From assembly GCF_005048155.1 (NCBI RefSeq), contig NZ_SUMB01000001.1, positions 62,001 to 126,000 of the forward strand: 64,000 bases of DNA. The letters are read 5' to 3'. The notes beneath the pieces were generated by a model. That model searched no databases. It was not told where the DNA came from and worked only from the letters and a program-made list of their open reading frames with translations. A program made the position numbers and the translations under genes. Shown one piece after another: positions 56,801 through 64,000 of this stretch (within the stretch, counting starts at the first letter, position 1; every line of letters begins with the position of its first letter). This DNA is from Streptomyces piniterrae. GTDB lineage: Bacteria > Actinomycetota > Actinomycetes > Streptomycetales > Streptomycetaceae.

Positions 56801-57214
56801 ATGTGTTTCTACAGCACCCGGATGCACTTCGTTTGCCTGAGCTGCCGGGCCGCGTGGAAGGGGACGGCGACCTCGCGGGGACCGGGCCGCTGCCCGCAGT
56901 GCCGCGCCGAGCTGATCGACGCCGGCGCCGACCTGGCGGTCCCCAAGCGGCGGGACGACGCGGGCTGGCGCGCGCTCGAGGCCGTAATCCGCTCCGGTCT
57001 GACCTTCCACGGCGGCTGCTGCGGCACAGGGCCGGGCTACCGCCCCCGCACCCCGCGCGAGGTCAGAGACCGGCTGGCGCTCGCCGAACGCACGGGCATG
57101 CCCGTCGAGAAGGCGCTGGCCGTAGTGGACCCCACGATGACGGACCGTTACGGCCCCCGAGGCAAAGAATCCGGCCATCCCGGCTCCCGAACTGGCGCCC
57201 GTCACCATCGTTGA
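56801..57214 (+). CDS. zinc-ribbon hypothetical protein
   Basis: A 137-aa protein. A CxxC-x17-CxxC zinc ribbon (MHFVCLSCRAAWKGTATSRG, RCPQCRAELIDAG) is near the N-terminus; the middle contains FHGGCCGTGPGYRPRTPREV and the C-terminus is polar. The fold suggests nucleic-acid or protein binding. ATG 56801 is preferred to the long upstream frame, which is antisense to the 268-aa gene. Divergent from that gene with a 65-base gap, so both may share a control region. Confidence 0.7.
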   Translation: MCFYSTRMHFVCLSCRAAWKGTATSRGPGRCPQCRAELIDAGADLAVPKRRDDAGWRALEAVIRSGLTFHGGCCGTGPGYRPRTPREVRDRLALAERTGMPVEKALAVVDPTMTDRYGPRGKESGHPGSRTGARHHR

Positions 57215-57271
57215 AATGCACCCGACGTGCCTAAAGTGAGGACTTTCGGCTGACGAAGGGACGGATTCCAG

Positions 57272-58168
57272 GTGCGGCGCTATGACTGGCTGAGAGAGAT
57301 CCGAAGGCTCGATCCGGAGCGCGATTTCTTACGGATCTACCGCATCACCGCGACCCACGAATTCCCCTGGGACATCACCCGGGCACTGGAATTGGCTCTC
57401 TACCGCACCTATGCCGTCCCGAGCATCGGCCGGCTGCTGGCCGAAACCGCCGAGCTGACGGACCGCACCCAAAAGAGGTACGACGACACCGCGCTTCTCC
57501 TGGACGCCGTCGTGGAGCACGGGTTCGACGGCGATGACGGCCGGACGGCGATCCGCCGCATCAACCAGATGCACCGCAGTTACCAGATCAGCAACGAGGA
57601 CATGCGGTATGTCCTGTGCACCTTCGTGGTCGTGCCCAAACGCTGGCTCGACGAATACGGCTGGCGGCGGCTGAGCGAGCACGAGATGCGCGCCATGGCC
57701 GCCTACTACCGCAGCCTCGGCCGCCATATGGGAATCACCGAACTCCCACAGACCTACGAGGACTTCGAGCGCTGCCTGGACGACTACGAGCGGGCGCACT
57801 TCGGCTGGGACGAGGGCGGCCGGCGGGTCTCCGACGCCACCTTGGACCTGATGGCGGGCTGGTACGGCCCGCTCGCTCCGGTGGTGCGCGGCGCCAGCAT
57901 GGCTCTCCTGGACGACCCGCTGCTGGCAGCCTTCCGCTACGACCCGCCCAAACCGGCGGTCCGGAAGGCCGTGCGCACCGCCCTGAAGCTGCGCGCCAAG
58001 GCCGTACGGCTGCTCCCGCCCCGCCGCACCCCGCACTACGCCCGGCAGAACCCGGAGATCAAGGGCTATCCGAACGGCTTCTGCGTCGCCGACCTCGGCA
58101 CCTTCCCCGCCCCGCGCCGCGCGGGCGGCTGCCCGGTCCCGCATACGGAGGGCCCGGCGGCGTCCTGA
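57272..58168 (+). CDS. MpaB/DUF2236 family oxygenase-like protein
   Basis: A 298-aa member of the DUF2236 family that includes MpaB and the rubber oxygenase Lcp. It begins RRYDWLREIRRLDPERDFLR and has IYRITATHEFPWDITRALEL, the histidine-bearing RRINQMHRSYQISNEDMRYV, and VVPKRWLDEYGWRRLSEHEM. These proteins bind b-type heme through His residues and can oxidise lipids or polyisoprene. It starts at GTG 57272. No exported signal is seen, so a cytoplasmic substrate is likely, identity unknown. Confidence 0.85.
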   Translation: MRRYDWLREIRRLDPERDFLRIYRITATHEFPWDITRALELALYRTYAVPSIGRLLAETAELTDRTQKRYDDTALLLDAVVEHGFDGDDGRTAIRRINQMHRSYQISNEDMRYVLCTFVVVPKRWLDEYGWRRLSEHEMRAMAAYYRSLGRHMGITELPQTYEDFERCLDDYERAHFGWDEGGRRVSDATLDLMAGWYGPLAPVVRGASMALLDDPLLAAFRYDPPKPAVRKAVRTALKLRAKAVRLLPPRRTPHYARQNPEIKGYPNGFCVADLGTFPAPRRAGGCPVPHTEGPAAS

Positions 58169-58177
58169 CGTGGTGCC

Positions 58178-58789
58178 TCACCCCTGGCGGACCGCCAGTG
58201 CCAGATAGCGGGCGTCCTCGTCCACGTACCGGATCAGCTCCCAGCCGCTGCCGGCCAGCAGGGGCCGCAGGTTCGGCTCCGCCCGGATGTCGTCGGGAGT
58301 GAGCCGGCGGCCCTTGCGCGCGGCGAGGGCCGCCCGGCCGATGGGGTGGAAGAGGGCCAGCCGGCCACCGGGGCGTACGACTCTGGCCAGTTCCGCCAGG
58401 CCCTCCGTCGCGTTGTCCAGGTGGGTGAGGAGACCGGAGGCGAAGACGGCGTCGAGCGAGGCGTCGGGGAGCGGCAGCCGGGTCACATCCGCGAGCAGCA
58501 ACCCCGCACGGCGGTCGTGTCCGGCCTGTACAGCCACGCGCAGCATCTCGGGTGTGAGATCGGCCCCCAGCACCGTCCCACCCGCTCCCACGGCCTCCCG
58601 GAGGGCGGGCAGCGCGCGCCCCGTACCGCAGCCGGCGTCCAGGACCCGGTCTCCTTCGTGGAGGCCCAGTTCGGCGATGCCCGTGGCGAAGGTGGCCGCG
58701 TCCTCGGGGAACTTGGCGTCCCAGTCGGCGGCGCGCGCCCCGAAGAACGCCCGGACGTCGTGCGGCTGGTCGGCGTTGCGGTCGGTCAT
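58178..58789 (-). CDS. class I SAM-dependent methyltransferase
   Basis: A 203-aa Rossmann methyltransferase: motif I VLDAGCGTGRALPALREAVG, motif II/III LGADLTPEMLRVAVQAG, ADVTRLPLPDASLDAVFASG and motif ARVVRPGGRLALFHPIG. The substrate is unknown. Its ATG overlaps the permease stop (ATGA), so it is cotranslated with the purine/cytosine-type permease, perhaps methylating or acting on the imported compound. Confidence 0.88.
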   Translation of the reverse strand: MTDRNADQPHDVRAFFGARAADWDAKFPEDAATFATGIAELGLHEGDRVLDAGCGTGRALPALREAVGAGGTVLGADLTPEMLRVAVQAGHDRRAGLLLADVTRLPLPDASLDAVFASGLLTHLDNATEGLAELARVVRPGGRLALFHPIGRAALAARKGRRLTPDDIRAEPNLRPLLAGSGWELIRYVDEDARYLALAVRQG

Positions 58790-60270
58790 CGGGCTCCTTC
58801 GGGGGCGGGACGGTCGGCGAGCGAGGCCGTGGCGGCGTAGAGGGCGCCTGCGACGACCAGGGCTACCACGACGCCGAGGTTCATGGCGCCCAGCGTGCCG
58901 TGCGCGGCGCTGTCGGTGAGCAGAAAGCCCACGGCCTTGGCGATGTGGGGATCGGCGGAGGTGATCAGTCCGAGGCCGACGGCGGTGGCGACGGCGAGCG
59001 AGAGCACCGCCGGCCACCCCGGGGTGCGTACGGTGGCCAGATCGAAGCCCGTCCGGCGGCGGCGCCACTGCTCCACCAGGAAGACCGCCGTCCAGGCGGC
59101 CATCGCCACCCCGATGACGGACAGGAACGCCTGGAAGGTGGCGAAGAAGCTGGGGGAGAGGAACAGCACGTACCAGCCGCCGAAAGCCATCAGCACACCG
59201 TCCACCAGGACCGCGAGATGCCGGCGGATCGGGACGCCCAGGGCCAGCATCGACATGCCCGAGCTGTAGATGTCCATGATCGCTCCGGAGGCGAAGCCCC
59301 CGATGGCGGTGAGCAGATACGGCACCAGGAACCAGGTCGGCAGCTCGGCGGCGAGGGCCCCCACCGGGTCGGCGGCCGCGGCCTCGGCGAGCTCGGGGTC
59401 ACCGGCGTTCAGCAGCACACCGAAGAGCAGCAGCACCAGAGGGGCCAGCACCCCGCCCAGCGTCGTCCAGCCGGTGATCGCCCGGCCGCTGCTCGCACGG
59501 GGCAGATAACGGCTGTAGTCGGCGCCGCAGTTGACCCAGCCCAGGCCCAGCAGGGTCATCGCGAACACGATGCCGCCGATGAACGTGCCGAGATCGCCCG
59601 ACCCGCCGTCCCCGAGGGCGGACAGGTCGACGCGGTCGGCCATCAGCACCATGTACACCGCGGTCAGCACGGTGATCGCCGCGGTCAGATACCGCTGCAC
59701 CTTCATGATCAGCGCATGCCCGAAGATCCCGACGACCACGACCGAAACGGCGGTCACCGCGAAACACAGCGCCTGCGCGGCCGTGGTGGGCGTCGATCCG
59801 CCGGCTTCGGCGAAGGTGGTGGGCGAGACGCGCGCCAGGATGGCGGCTCCGCCCAGCGAGGAGAGCGCCACCAGCACGGTCTCCCACCCGACGTTGGAGA
59901 CGTAACTGAACAGCGTGGGCAGCTTGTTGCCCCGCAGCCCGAAGGAGGCCCGCCCGATGGCCATCGTGGGCGCGCCCGTGCGCGCCCCGGCGATCGACAC
60001 CAGGCCGACCAGGATGAACGACAGCACATAGCCGATGGCCCCGGACGCGATCGCCTCCCAGGGGCCCAGCCCGAGCCCCATGAGATAGCTGCCGTAGGCG
60101 ATGGACAACAGGGACAGCCCCGACGCCGCCCACGGCCAGAACAGGGACCTGGGTGTGCCGTGCCGTTCCGACTCCGGCACCGCGTTGATGCCGTTGCGCT
60201 CGACGGCACGGGGCGAGGCGTTCGCGCCGGCGCGCGGACCGTGCCGCTCCCGCGACTGCTGCTGCGTCAT
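58786..60270 (-). CDS. purine-cytosine permease family transporter (NCS1)
   Basis: A 494-aa protein with about 12 helices, of the NCS1 purine-cytosine permease family: LFWPWAASGLSLLSIAYGSY, SFILVGLVSIAGARTGAPTM, AIGRASFGLRGNKLPTLFSY, LLGLGWVNCGADYSRYLPRA and IMDIYSSGMSMLALGVPIRR. The NCADYSRY motif is a substrate-cation signature. Start chosen at the ATG 60270-60268 (MTQQQSRERHGPR). It likely imports cytosine, a purine or another nucleobase-like compound. Confidence 0.9.
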   Translation of the reverse strand: MTQQQSRERHGPRAGANASPRAVERNGINAVPESERHGTPRSLFWPWAASGLSLLSIAYGSYLMGLGLGPWEAIASGAIGYVLSFILVGLVSIAGARTGAPTMAIGRASFGLRGNKLPTLFSYVSNVGWETVLVALSSLGGAAILARVSPTTFAEAGGSTPTTAAQALCFAVTAVSVVVVGIFGHALIMKVQRYLTAAITVLTAVYMVLMADRVDLSALGDGGSGDLGTFIGGIVFAMTLLGLGWVNCGADYSRYLPRASSGRAITGWTTLGGVLAPLVLLLFGVLLNAGDPELAEAAAADPVGALAAELPTWFLVPYLLTAIGGFASGAIMDIYSSGMSMLALGVPIRRHLAVLVDGVLMAFGGWYVLFLSPSFFATFQAFLSVIGVAMAAWTAVFLVEQWRRRRTGFDLATVRTPGWPAVLSLAVATAVGLGLITSADPHIAKAVGFLLTDSAAHGTLGAMNLGVVVALVVAGALYAATASLADRPAPEGAR

Positions 60271-60582
60271 GAGCTCATGATCCCGCACAGCTGGCGGCCG
60301 CGAGGAACATGCGTACGATGAATCCGTTCGGTCGCATGGCGATCGTCCATGGTGTGCGCATGCCGGCGCATAGCCCAACTTCCGTGCCGGGGAGGCACGG
60401 TGGGGCTCAGCTATCGGACTGTGCGCGCCTTTGACGAAATCGAGGTATTCCCGATCAGTCGGCGGTACGGTCCTCGCCATGGATTTCCGGACGGCGTGCC
60501 GCCGCCGGGGGCTCCCCTCGTCGAGCCATGAATCCGAACACCCCCCTGACGCACGGGACCTGCATCCTGGAGGAGACGGCCG
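60271..60582. other. intergenic, divergent promoter region
   Basis: No supported gene in 312 bases between the divergent permease and the CvnD-type GTPase. GGAGGAGA lies at 60569-60576 as the ribosome binding site of the GTPase gene. Confidence 0.5.
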
Positions 60583-61197
60583 ATGAACGTCGCACAAGGG
60601 GCCCCGACGGGCGTGACCCCGGGCCCTGACACCGAGGTGGCCCTGAAGGTCTTAGTCGCGGGCGGCTTCGGGGTGGGCAAGACGACCCTCGTGGGGTCGG
60701 TCAGCGAGATCCGCCCGCTGCGCACCGAGGAAGGACTCAGCGAGGCCGGCGAATCGGTGGATGACACCGATGGGGTGGACCGCAAGAGCACCACCACAGT
60801 GGCGATGGATTTTGGCCGAATCACCATAAGAGCGGGACTCTCGCTCTACCTCTTCGGGACGCCGGGGCAGGACCGCTTCTGGTTCCTGTGGGACGACCTG
60901 TCGGAGGGCGCCCTGGGAGCCGTGGTGCTGGCCGACACCCGGCGGCTGCAGGACTGTTTTCCGGCGGTGGACTACTTCGAGCGCCACGCGATCCCGTTCC
61001 TGGTGGCCGTCAACTGCTTTGCGGACTCGCGCGCTTACGGAGCCGACGAGGTGTCCCGCGCACTCGACCTGGACCGCGGCACACCTGTGGTGCTCTGCGA
61101 TGCGCGGGACCGCGACTCGGGCAAGGAAGTGCTGATCCGCCTGGTCGAGCATGCCGGGCGGCGGCACACCGCCCGCGCGCTGGACTCGGTGGGGTGA
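60583..61197 (+). CDS. conservon-type small GTPase (CvnD-like)
   Basis: A 204-aa Ras-like ATP/GTP-binding protein. G1 is GGFGVGKTT (residues 27-35), switch region DRKSTTTVAMDFG, G3 is FGTPGQDRFWFLW, and the G4 position reads NCFAD in place of NKxD. This is the D protein of Streptomyces conservons (CvnA kinase-like, CvnB roadblock, CvnC DUF742, CvnD GTPase). A, B and C are not adjacent; a roadblock gene lies 625 bases downstream beyond a pseudogene. Confidence 0.9.
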   Translation: MNVAQGAPTGVTPGPDTEVALKVLVAGGFGVGKTTLVGSVSEIRPLRTEEGLSEAGESVDDTDGVDRKSTTTVAMDFGRITIRAGLSLYLFGTPGQDRFWFLWDDLSEGALGAVVLADTRRLQDCFPAVDYFERHAIPFLVAVNCFADSRAYGADEVSRALDLDRGTPVVLCDARDRDSGKEVLIRLVEHAGRRHTARALDSVG

Positions 61198-61204
61198 CGG
61201 GCCG

Positions 61205-61652
61205 TCAGGTCACCGTGGTGCTTTCGGAACCGGCACGGGCGCCGGACGGCCCGCAGGGGCGGCGGCGCTTCCGCACCACCAGTGCTCCCGGAACCCCGTT
61301 GCGGGCGCCGAATTCCTCCGCTCGGTCCTCGCCCATGTAGCGCGCCGCGGTCCGGGTCGTCCAGTCACGCACGTCGGCGAGATCCTCGGTGAACTCCGCC
61401 GCCCCCTCGACGACCACGAGGGGAGTAGGGCGGCCACTCGTCGTCGACGCACGGTGCAACCCTGCCTTCGCGGGTGAGGTTGCGGCCCTCGACCGTCTCC
61501 TCACCGGTGTTGAACACCAGCTCATCGCCGTCCAACAGGGACCACGCCCGCGCGATGTGCGAGCCGACCGTCCGCGCGCACCGTCGCCGGCCTGCCGGTG
61601 CGGTGCTCCCCGAAAGGAACTTCTGCCACTCTTCCTCGGTCATCTTTCTCAC
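61205..61652 (-). pseudogene. PPOX-class (pyridoxamine 5'-phosphate oxidase-like) F420/FMN protein, frameshifted
   Basis: Matching segments of a PPOX-class flavoprotein appear in changing frames: VRKMTEEEWQKFLSGS, then TGRPATVRADGR in a second frame, then back to the first for SHIARAWSLLDGDELVFNTG and REGRVAPCVDDEWPPYS, and then a third frame for LVVVEGAAEFTEDLADVRDW with RYMGEDRAEEFGARNGVPGA. At least three frame changes exist over 450 bases. The gene is therefore inactive. It lies antisense between two conservon-type genes. Confidence 0.82.
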
Positions 61653-61821
61653 CGTGACGACATCCTCCCCATCCGGCGCGATCGGGCGGGGTCCGGCATG
61701 CCGGGCCGCCGGGCCGCTTGCCGAGATGGCGGAGGTGGGACAGGCTGGCACGGCGGTCGCGGATGGGCTGCGGACCACCGTCCGGCCAAAGGTGCGGACG
61801 GGTATACGGGGAGGAACCGGC

Positions 61822-62229
61822 ATGGCATTGAGCAGCGGACTCGACTGGCTGCTGGACGACCTGACCAAACGGGTGGAGAAGGTACGGCACGCGTTGGTGC
61901 TCTCCAACGACGGGCTGGTGACCGGCGCGAGCCAGGGACTGGAGCGGTCGGACGCCGAGCATCTCGCGGCGGTCGCCTCGGGGCTGCACAGTCTCGCGAA
62001 GGGTTCCGGGCTGCACTTCAGAGTGGGCCGGGTGCGCCAGACCATGATCGAGTTCGATGACGGGGTGATGTTCGTGACGGCGGCGGGCGACGGCAGCTGT
62101 CTGTGCGTACTCGCGGGCGCGGACGCCGACATGGGGCAGATCGCCTACGAAATGACGCTGCTGGTCAATCGCGTCGGCGAGCACCTGGGGGTCGCGGTAC
62201 GGCAGCCGGAAAGTTATCCACAGGCCTGA
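61822..62229 (+). CDS. roadblock/LC7 domain protein (CvnB-like)
   Basis: A 135-aa protein that is a single roadblock domain: ALSSGLDWLLDDLTKRVEKV, RHALVLSNDGLVTGASQGLE, SDAEHLAAVASGLHSLAKGS, then VMFVTAAGDGSCLCVLAGAD and GQIAYEMTLLVNRVGEHLGV. CvnB-type roadblock proteins are GTPase partners of CvnD. GAGGAA precedes the ATG at 61822. With CvnD at 60583 it looks like the remains, or a reduced version, of a conservon. Confidence 0.9.
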   Translation: MALSSGLDWLLDDLTKRVEKVRHALVLSNDGLVTGASQGLERSDAEHLAAVASGLHSLAKGSGLHFRVGRVRQTMIEFDDGVMFVTAAGDGSCLCVLAGADADMGQIAYEMTLLVNRVGEHLGVAVRQPESYPQA

Positions 62230-62237
62230 GGCGGGGG

Positions 62238-62283
62238 TTGACCGACTGTCACACCCCGCGGCTATGGTCGTCACTGTCAGTGA
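62238..62283 (+). promoter_or_regulatory. promoter and palindromic operator of the DUF6397 gene
   Basis: TTGACC (62238-62243) and TATGGT (62263-62268) are spaced 19 bases; immediately after, TCACTGTCAGTGA (62271-62283) is a perfect 6-1-6 palindrome over the expected transcription start. The ATG is at 62309. This is the clearest promoter-operator arrangement in the right-hand part of the window. Confidence 0.6.
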
Positions 62284-62308
62284 TTGATCGAGTTGCGGGG
62301 GAACAGAC

Positions 62309-63244
62309 ATGACAGTGATGTGCGACGGGCGGCAGACGCTCGCGGTGGGACGAGCAGCCCGTGAACTGGGGCTGAGGACCGGCGAGTTCGAGCTCGCCAC
62401 CCAGCTCGGCGAAGTAGGGACGATCCCGGCGGGGGCGGACGACCGGCCGGGAGGTGCCGGACCGCTCGGCCGACGGCGCGTCCCGGCGGAGGAGGTGGCC
62501 CGGCTCCAGGCCGAGCCGGGCTTCCCCGACTCGCTCCGCGAACGGATCCGAACGGTCGGCACCACCGAGGCCGCCGAGCTGATGGGCATCGGCCCCGGCC
62601 GGTTCCTGCGGCTGACCCGGGCCGGCTGCTTGGGCCCCGTCAGGTTCTATGTGAACCGCTACGGCGCGGTGGCCTGGCTCTATCTCGCCGCCGAGGCCGC
62701 CGGCCTCGCCGACCGCGAGCCCGAGCTGATGCGGGGCAATATCCCCGCCGCGATGCGCGTGATGCTCGACGACGGACAGGACTGGCGGGTGCGGCAGTGG
62801 CGCGGCCGCAGGGTCGCCCAGCTCATGGGGCAGACGGAGGACCGCTGGGAGAAGGCGGCGGTGATCGCCGCCGTGCTGCCACCGGAAGAACTGGCCTCGG
62901 TCGTCGAGGACGCGCCGGAACGCTCCCTGCTGCGCGGGCTCAGGCCCGTTCTCGCCTCGGTGATCACGGCGACGCCCGCCGCCAGGGCCTCCTTCGAACG
63001 GGCCCTGACGGCCGAGGAGTTCGACGAGGTGCTGTGGTACCGCGTCAACCTCTCGCGGGCCCTCGAAGCGGCCCGCCGGGAAGATCCCGGGCGCCCACGC
63101 AAAGCGGCCGCCCCCGCCCACGCGGCCCGCCGTCAGCCGCGCTTCCTGCACGGCCCTTCCTGGGAGGGGCCTGCGCATCCCTACAGCGGACGAAAGAGCC
63201 CCTCCTGGACGACCGAGACCAGCAGTCTGCCCTCCCGGTCGTAG
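62309..63244 (+). CDS. DUF6397 family protein
   Basis: A 311-aa protein with an N-terminal winged-helix-like part (LAVGRAARELGLRTGEFELA), a second such segment (TTEAAELMGIGPGRFLRLTR, AGCLGPVRFYVNRYGAVAWL), and a C-terminal helical region (EVLWYRVNLSRALEAARRED). DUF6397 is widespread in Streptomyces and resembles a DNA-binding regulator. Its last about 20 residues run across the 3' end of the convergent thioesterase gene (64-base overlap), so the true stop may be earlier in ancestors. A palindrome upstream could be an autoregulatory site. Confidence 0.83.
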   Translation: MTVMCDGRQTLAVGRAARELGLRTGEFELATQLGEVGTIPAGADDRPGGAGPLGRRRVPAEEVARLQAEPGFPDSLRERIRTVGTTEAAELMGIGPGRFLRLTRAGCLGPVRFYVNRYGAVAWLYLAAEAAGLADREPELMRGNIPAAMRVMLDDGQDWRVRQWRGRRVAQLMGQTEDRWEKAAVIAAVLPPEELASVVEDAPERSLLRGLRPVLASVITATPAARASFERALTAEEFDEVLWYRVNLSRALEAARREDPGRPRKAAAPAHAARRQPRFLHGPSWEGPAHPYSGRKSPSWTTETSSLPSRS

Positions 63245-64000
63245 ATCCGCCCGCGGGCCAGGCCCCGGCCGCCGGTGGCGATCGGTGACTCCTGGTCGTA
63301 GAGGAACCACTCGTCCGCGCGGAAGGGGCGGTGGAACCACATCGCATGGTCGAGGGAGGCCATGTCGAACCCCCGCGGACCCCACAGCGGCTCCACCGGG
63401 ATGCGGACCGCGTCCAGCAGCGTCATATCGCTGGCGTAGGTCAGCGCGCAGGTGTGCACCAGCGGATCGTCGCCCAACGGCCCTACCGCGCGCATCCATA
63501 CGGCGCTGCGCGGCTCCGCACCCTCGACCTCGTCCGGCGTCCAGCGCAGCCGGTCGACATAGCGGATGTCGAACGGCTGCCGTCGGGCCATCCGTTCCAG
63601 CGCCTCGGGCAGCCCGCCGAGGTGCTCGCGGACCTCGTCGACCACCGTCGGCAGCTCCTCCGGGTCGGGCACCGCCCGGCGCATCGGCAACTGGTGATCG
63701 AAGCCGGGTTCCGGCTTGTGAAAGGAGGCGGTCAGATTGAAGATCGTGCGTCCCTGCTGGACGGCGACGACCCGGCGCGTGGTGAAGGACCGCCCGTCGC
63801 GGACCCGCTCGACCTGGTACACGATCGGCACCCCGGGCCGGCCCGGTCGCAGAAAGTACGCATGCAGCGAGTGGACCGGGCGGTCCCCTTCCGTGGTCCG
63901 CCCGGCGGCCACCAGAGCCTGGCCGGCGACCTGCCCGCCGAAGACCCGCTGCAAGGACTCCTGCGGGCTGCGGCCCCGGAAGATGTTCACCTCGATCTGT
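63181..64000 (-). CDS. tesB: acyl-CoA thioesterase II, 5'-partial
   Basis: The reading frame is open to the right edge (QIEVNIFRGRSP), so only the first few residues of about 285 are missing. It is a double hotdog thioesterase: first fold with GGQVAGQALVAAGRTTEGDR, PVHSLHAYFLRPGRPGVPIV, second fold with FDMASLDHAMWFHRPFRADE and the catalytic region YDQESPIATGGRGLARGRIY; Asp of SLDHAMWFH, Thr/Ser and Gln of the triad are in place. It hydrolyses acyl-CoA to free acid and CoA. Overlaps DUF6397 tail to tail. Confidence 0.9.
   Translation of the reverse strand, partial: QIEVNIFRGRSPQESLQRVFGGQVAGQALVAAGRTTEGDRPVHSLHAYFLRPGRPGVPIVYQVERVRDGRSFTTRRVVAVQQGRTIFNLTASFHKPEPGFDHQLPMRRAVPDPEELPTVVDEVREHLGGLPEALERMARRQPFDIRYVDRLRWTPDEVEGAEPRSAVWMRAVGPLGDDPLVHTCALTYASDMTLLDAVRIPVEPLWGPRGFDMASLDHAMWFHRPFRADEWFLYDQESPIATGGRGLARGRIYDREGRLLVSVVQEGLFRPL

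Overview
The window is high-GC actinobacterial DNA with codon usage, short overlaps (ATGA/GTGA), GTG starts and gene families typical of Streptomyces (gas vesicle gvp cluster of the O-A-F-G-J-L-S-K type, DUF6480, DUF6397, family 2B encapsulins, LysX, conservon-type GTPase). I see no phage, transposase, CRISPR array, rRNA or tRNA. Species is not decidable from the sequence alone.

Layout. 1-6.5 kb: the end of a frameshifted graspetide-type ATP-grasp maturase, a secreted phospholipase A2, a divergent quinone-oxidoreductase/AraC pair, a UdgX-type uracil-DNA-binding protein, a hemerythrin gene that has lost its middle, and small secreted, LPFR-motif and Rho-N-like proteins. 6.8-15.3 kb: a split gas vesicle locus. 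gvpY-gvpZ plus a DUF2231-Rieske protein run rightward; gvpO-A-F-G-J-L-S-K run leftward, with an Old Yellow Enzyme gene (under a perfect palindrome) and a CsbD gene between them. 15.6-17.4 kb: DUF6480 and a heavily deleted Orn/Lys/Arg decarboxylase pseudogene. 17.5-24.9 kb: a coupled three-gene unit (53-aa protein, ECF sigma factor, 233-aa protein), a cupin/GlxA-type regulator pair, a small secreted protein, a hypothetical protein and a LysR regulator.

23.9-36.4 kb is rich in envelope and export functions: secreted phosphoesterase, MFS transporter, TolB-like secreted protein, LysX (lysyl-tRNA synthetase fused to lysyl-phosphatidylglycerol synthase), L,D-transpeptidase, a second MFS transporter, NAGPA-type glycosidase, PI-PLC/GDPD-like protein and an N-acetylmuramoyl-L-alanine amidase. 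36.6-39.6 kb: two tandem family 2B encapsulin shell proteins (each with a cyclic-nucleotide-binding-like insertion) with no recognisable cargo gene beside them. 39.8-50.6 kb: carbohydrate and amino-acid genes (xylulokinase, acetylxylan esterase, polar amino-acid ABC transporter, homocysteine S-methyltransferase, GH2 beta-galactosidase).

50.7-64 kb: a SWIM-protein/SNF2-helicase pair, small conserved proteins, an MpaB/DUF2236 oxygenase, a methyltransferase coupled to a cytosine/purine permease, fragments of conservon signalling (GTPase CvnD and a roadblock protein separated by a frameshifted PPOX-fold pseudogene), DUF6397 and the 3' part of acyl-CoA thioesterase II.

Four genes are visibly broken (ATP-grasp maturase, hemerythrin, decarboxylase, PPOX oxidase). 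The items I find most worth following are the two shell genes without neighbouring cargo, with 12-bp repeats between them that read as an xARK tetrad and palindromes upstream; the rearranged gvp locus with strongly charge-patterned proteins and a coupled Rieske protein; and the coupled ECF-sigma trio.
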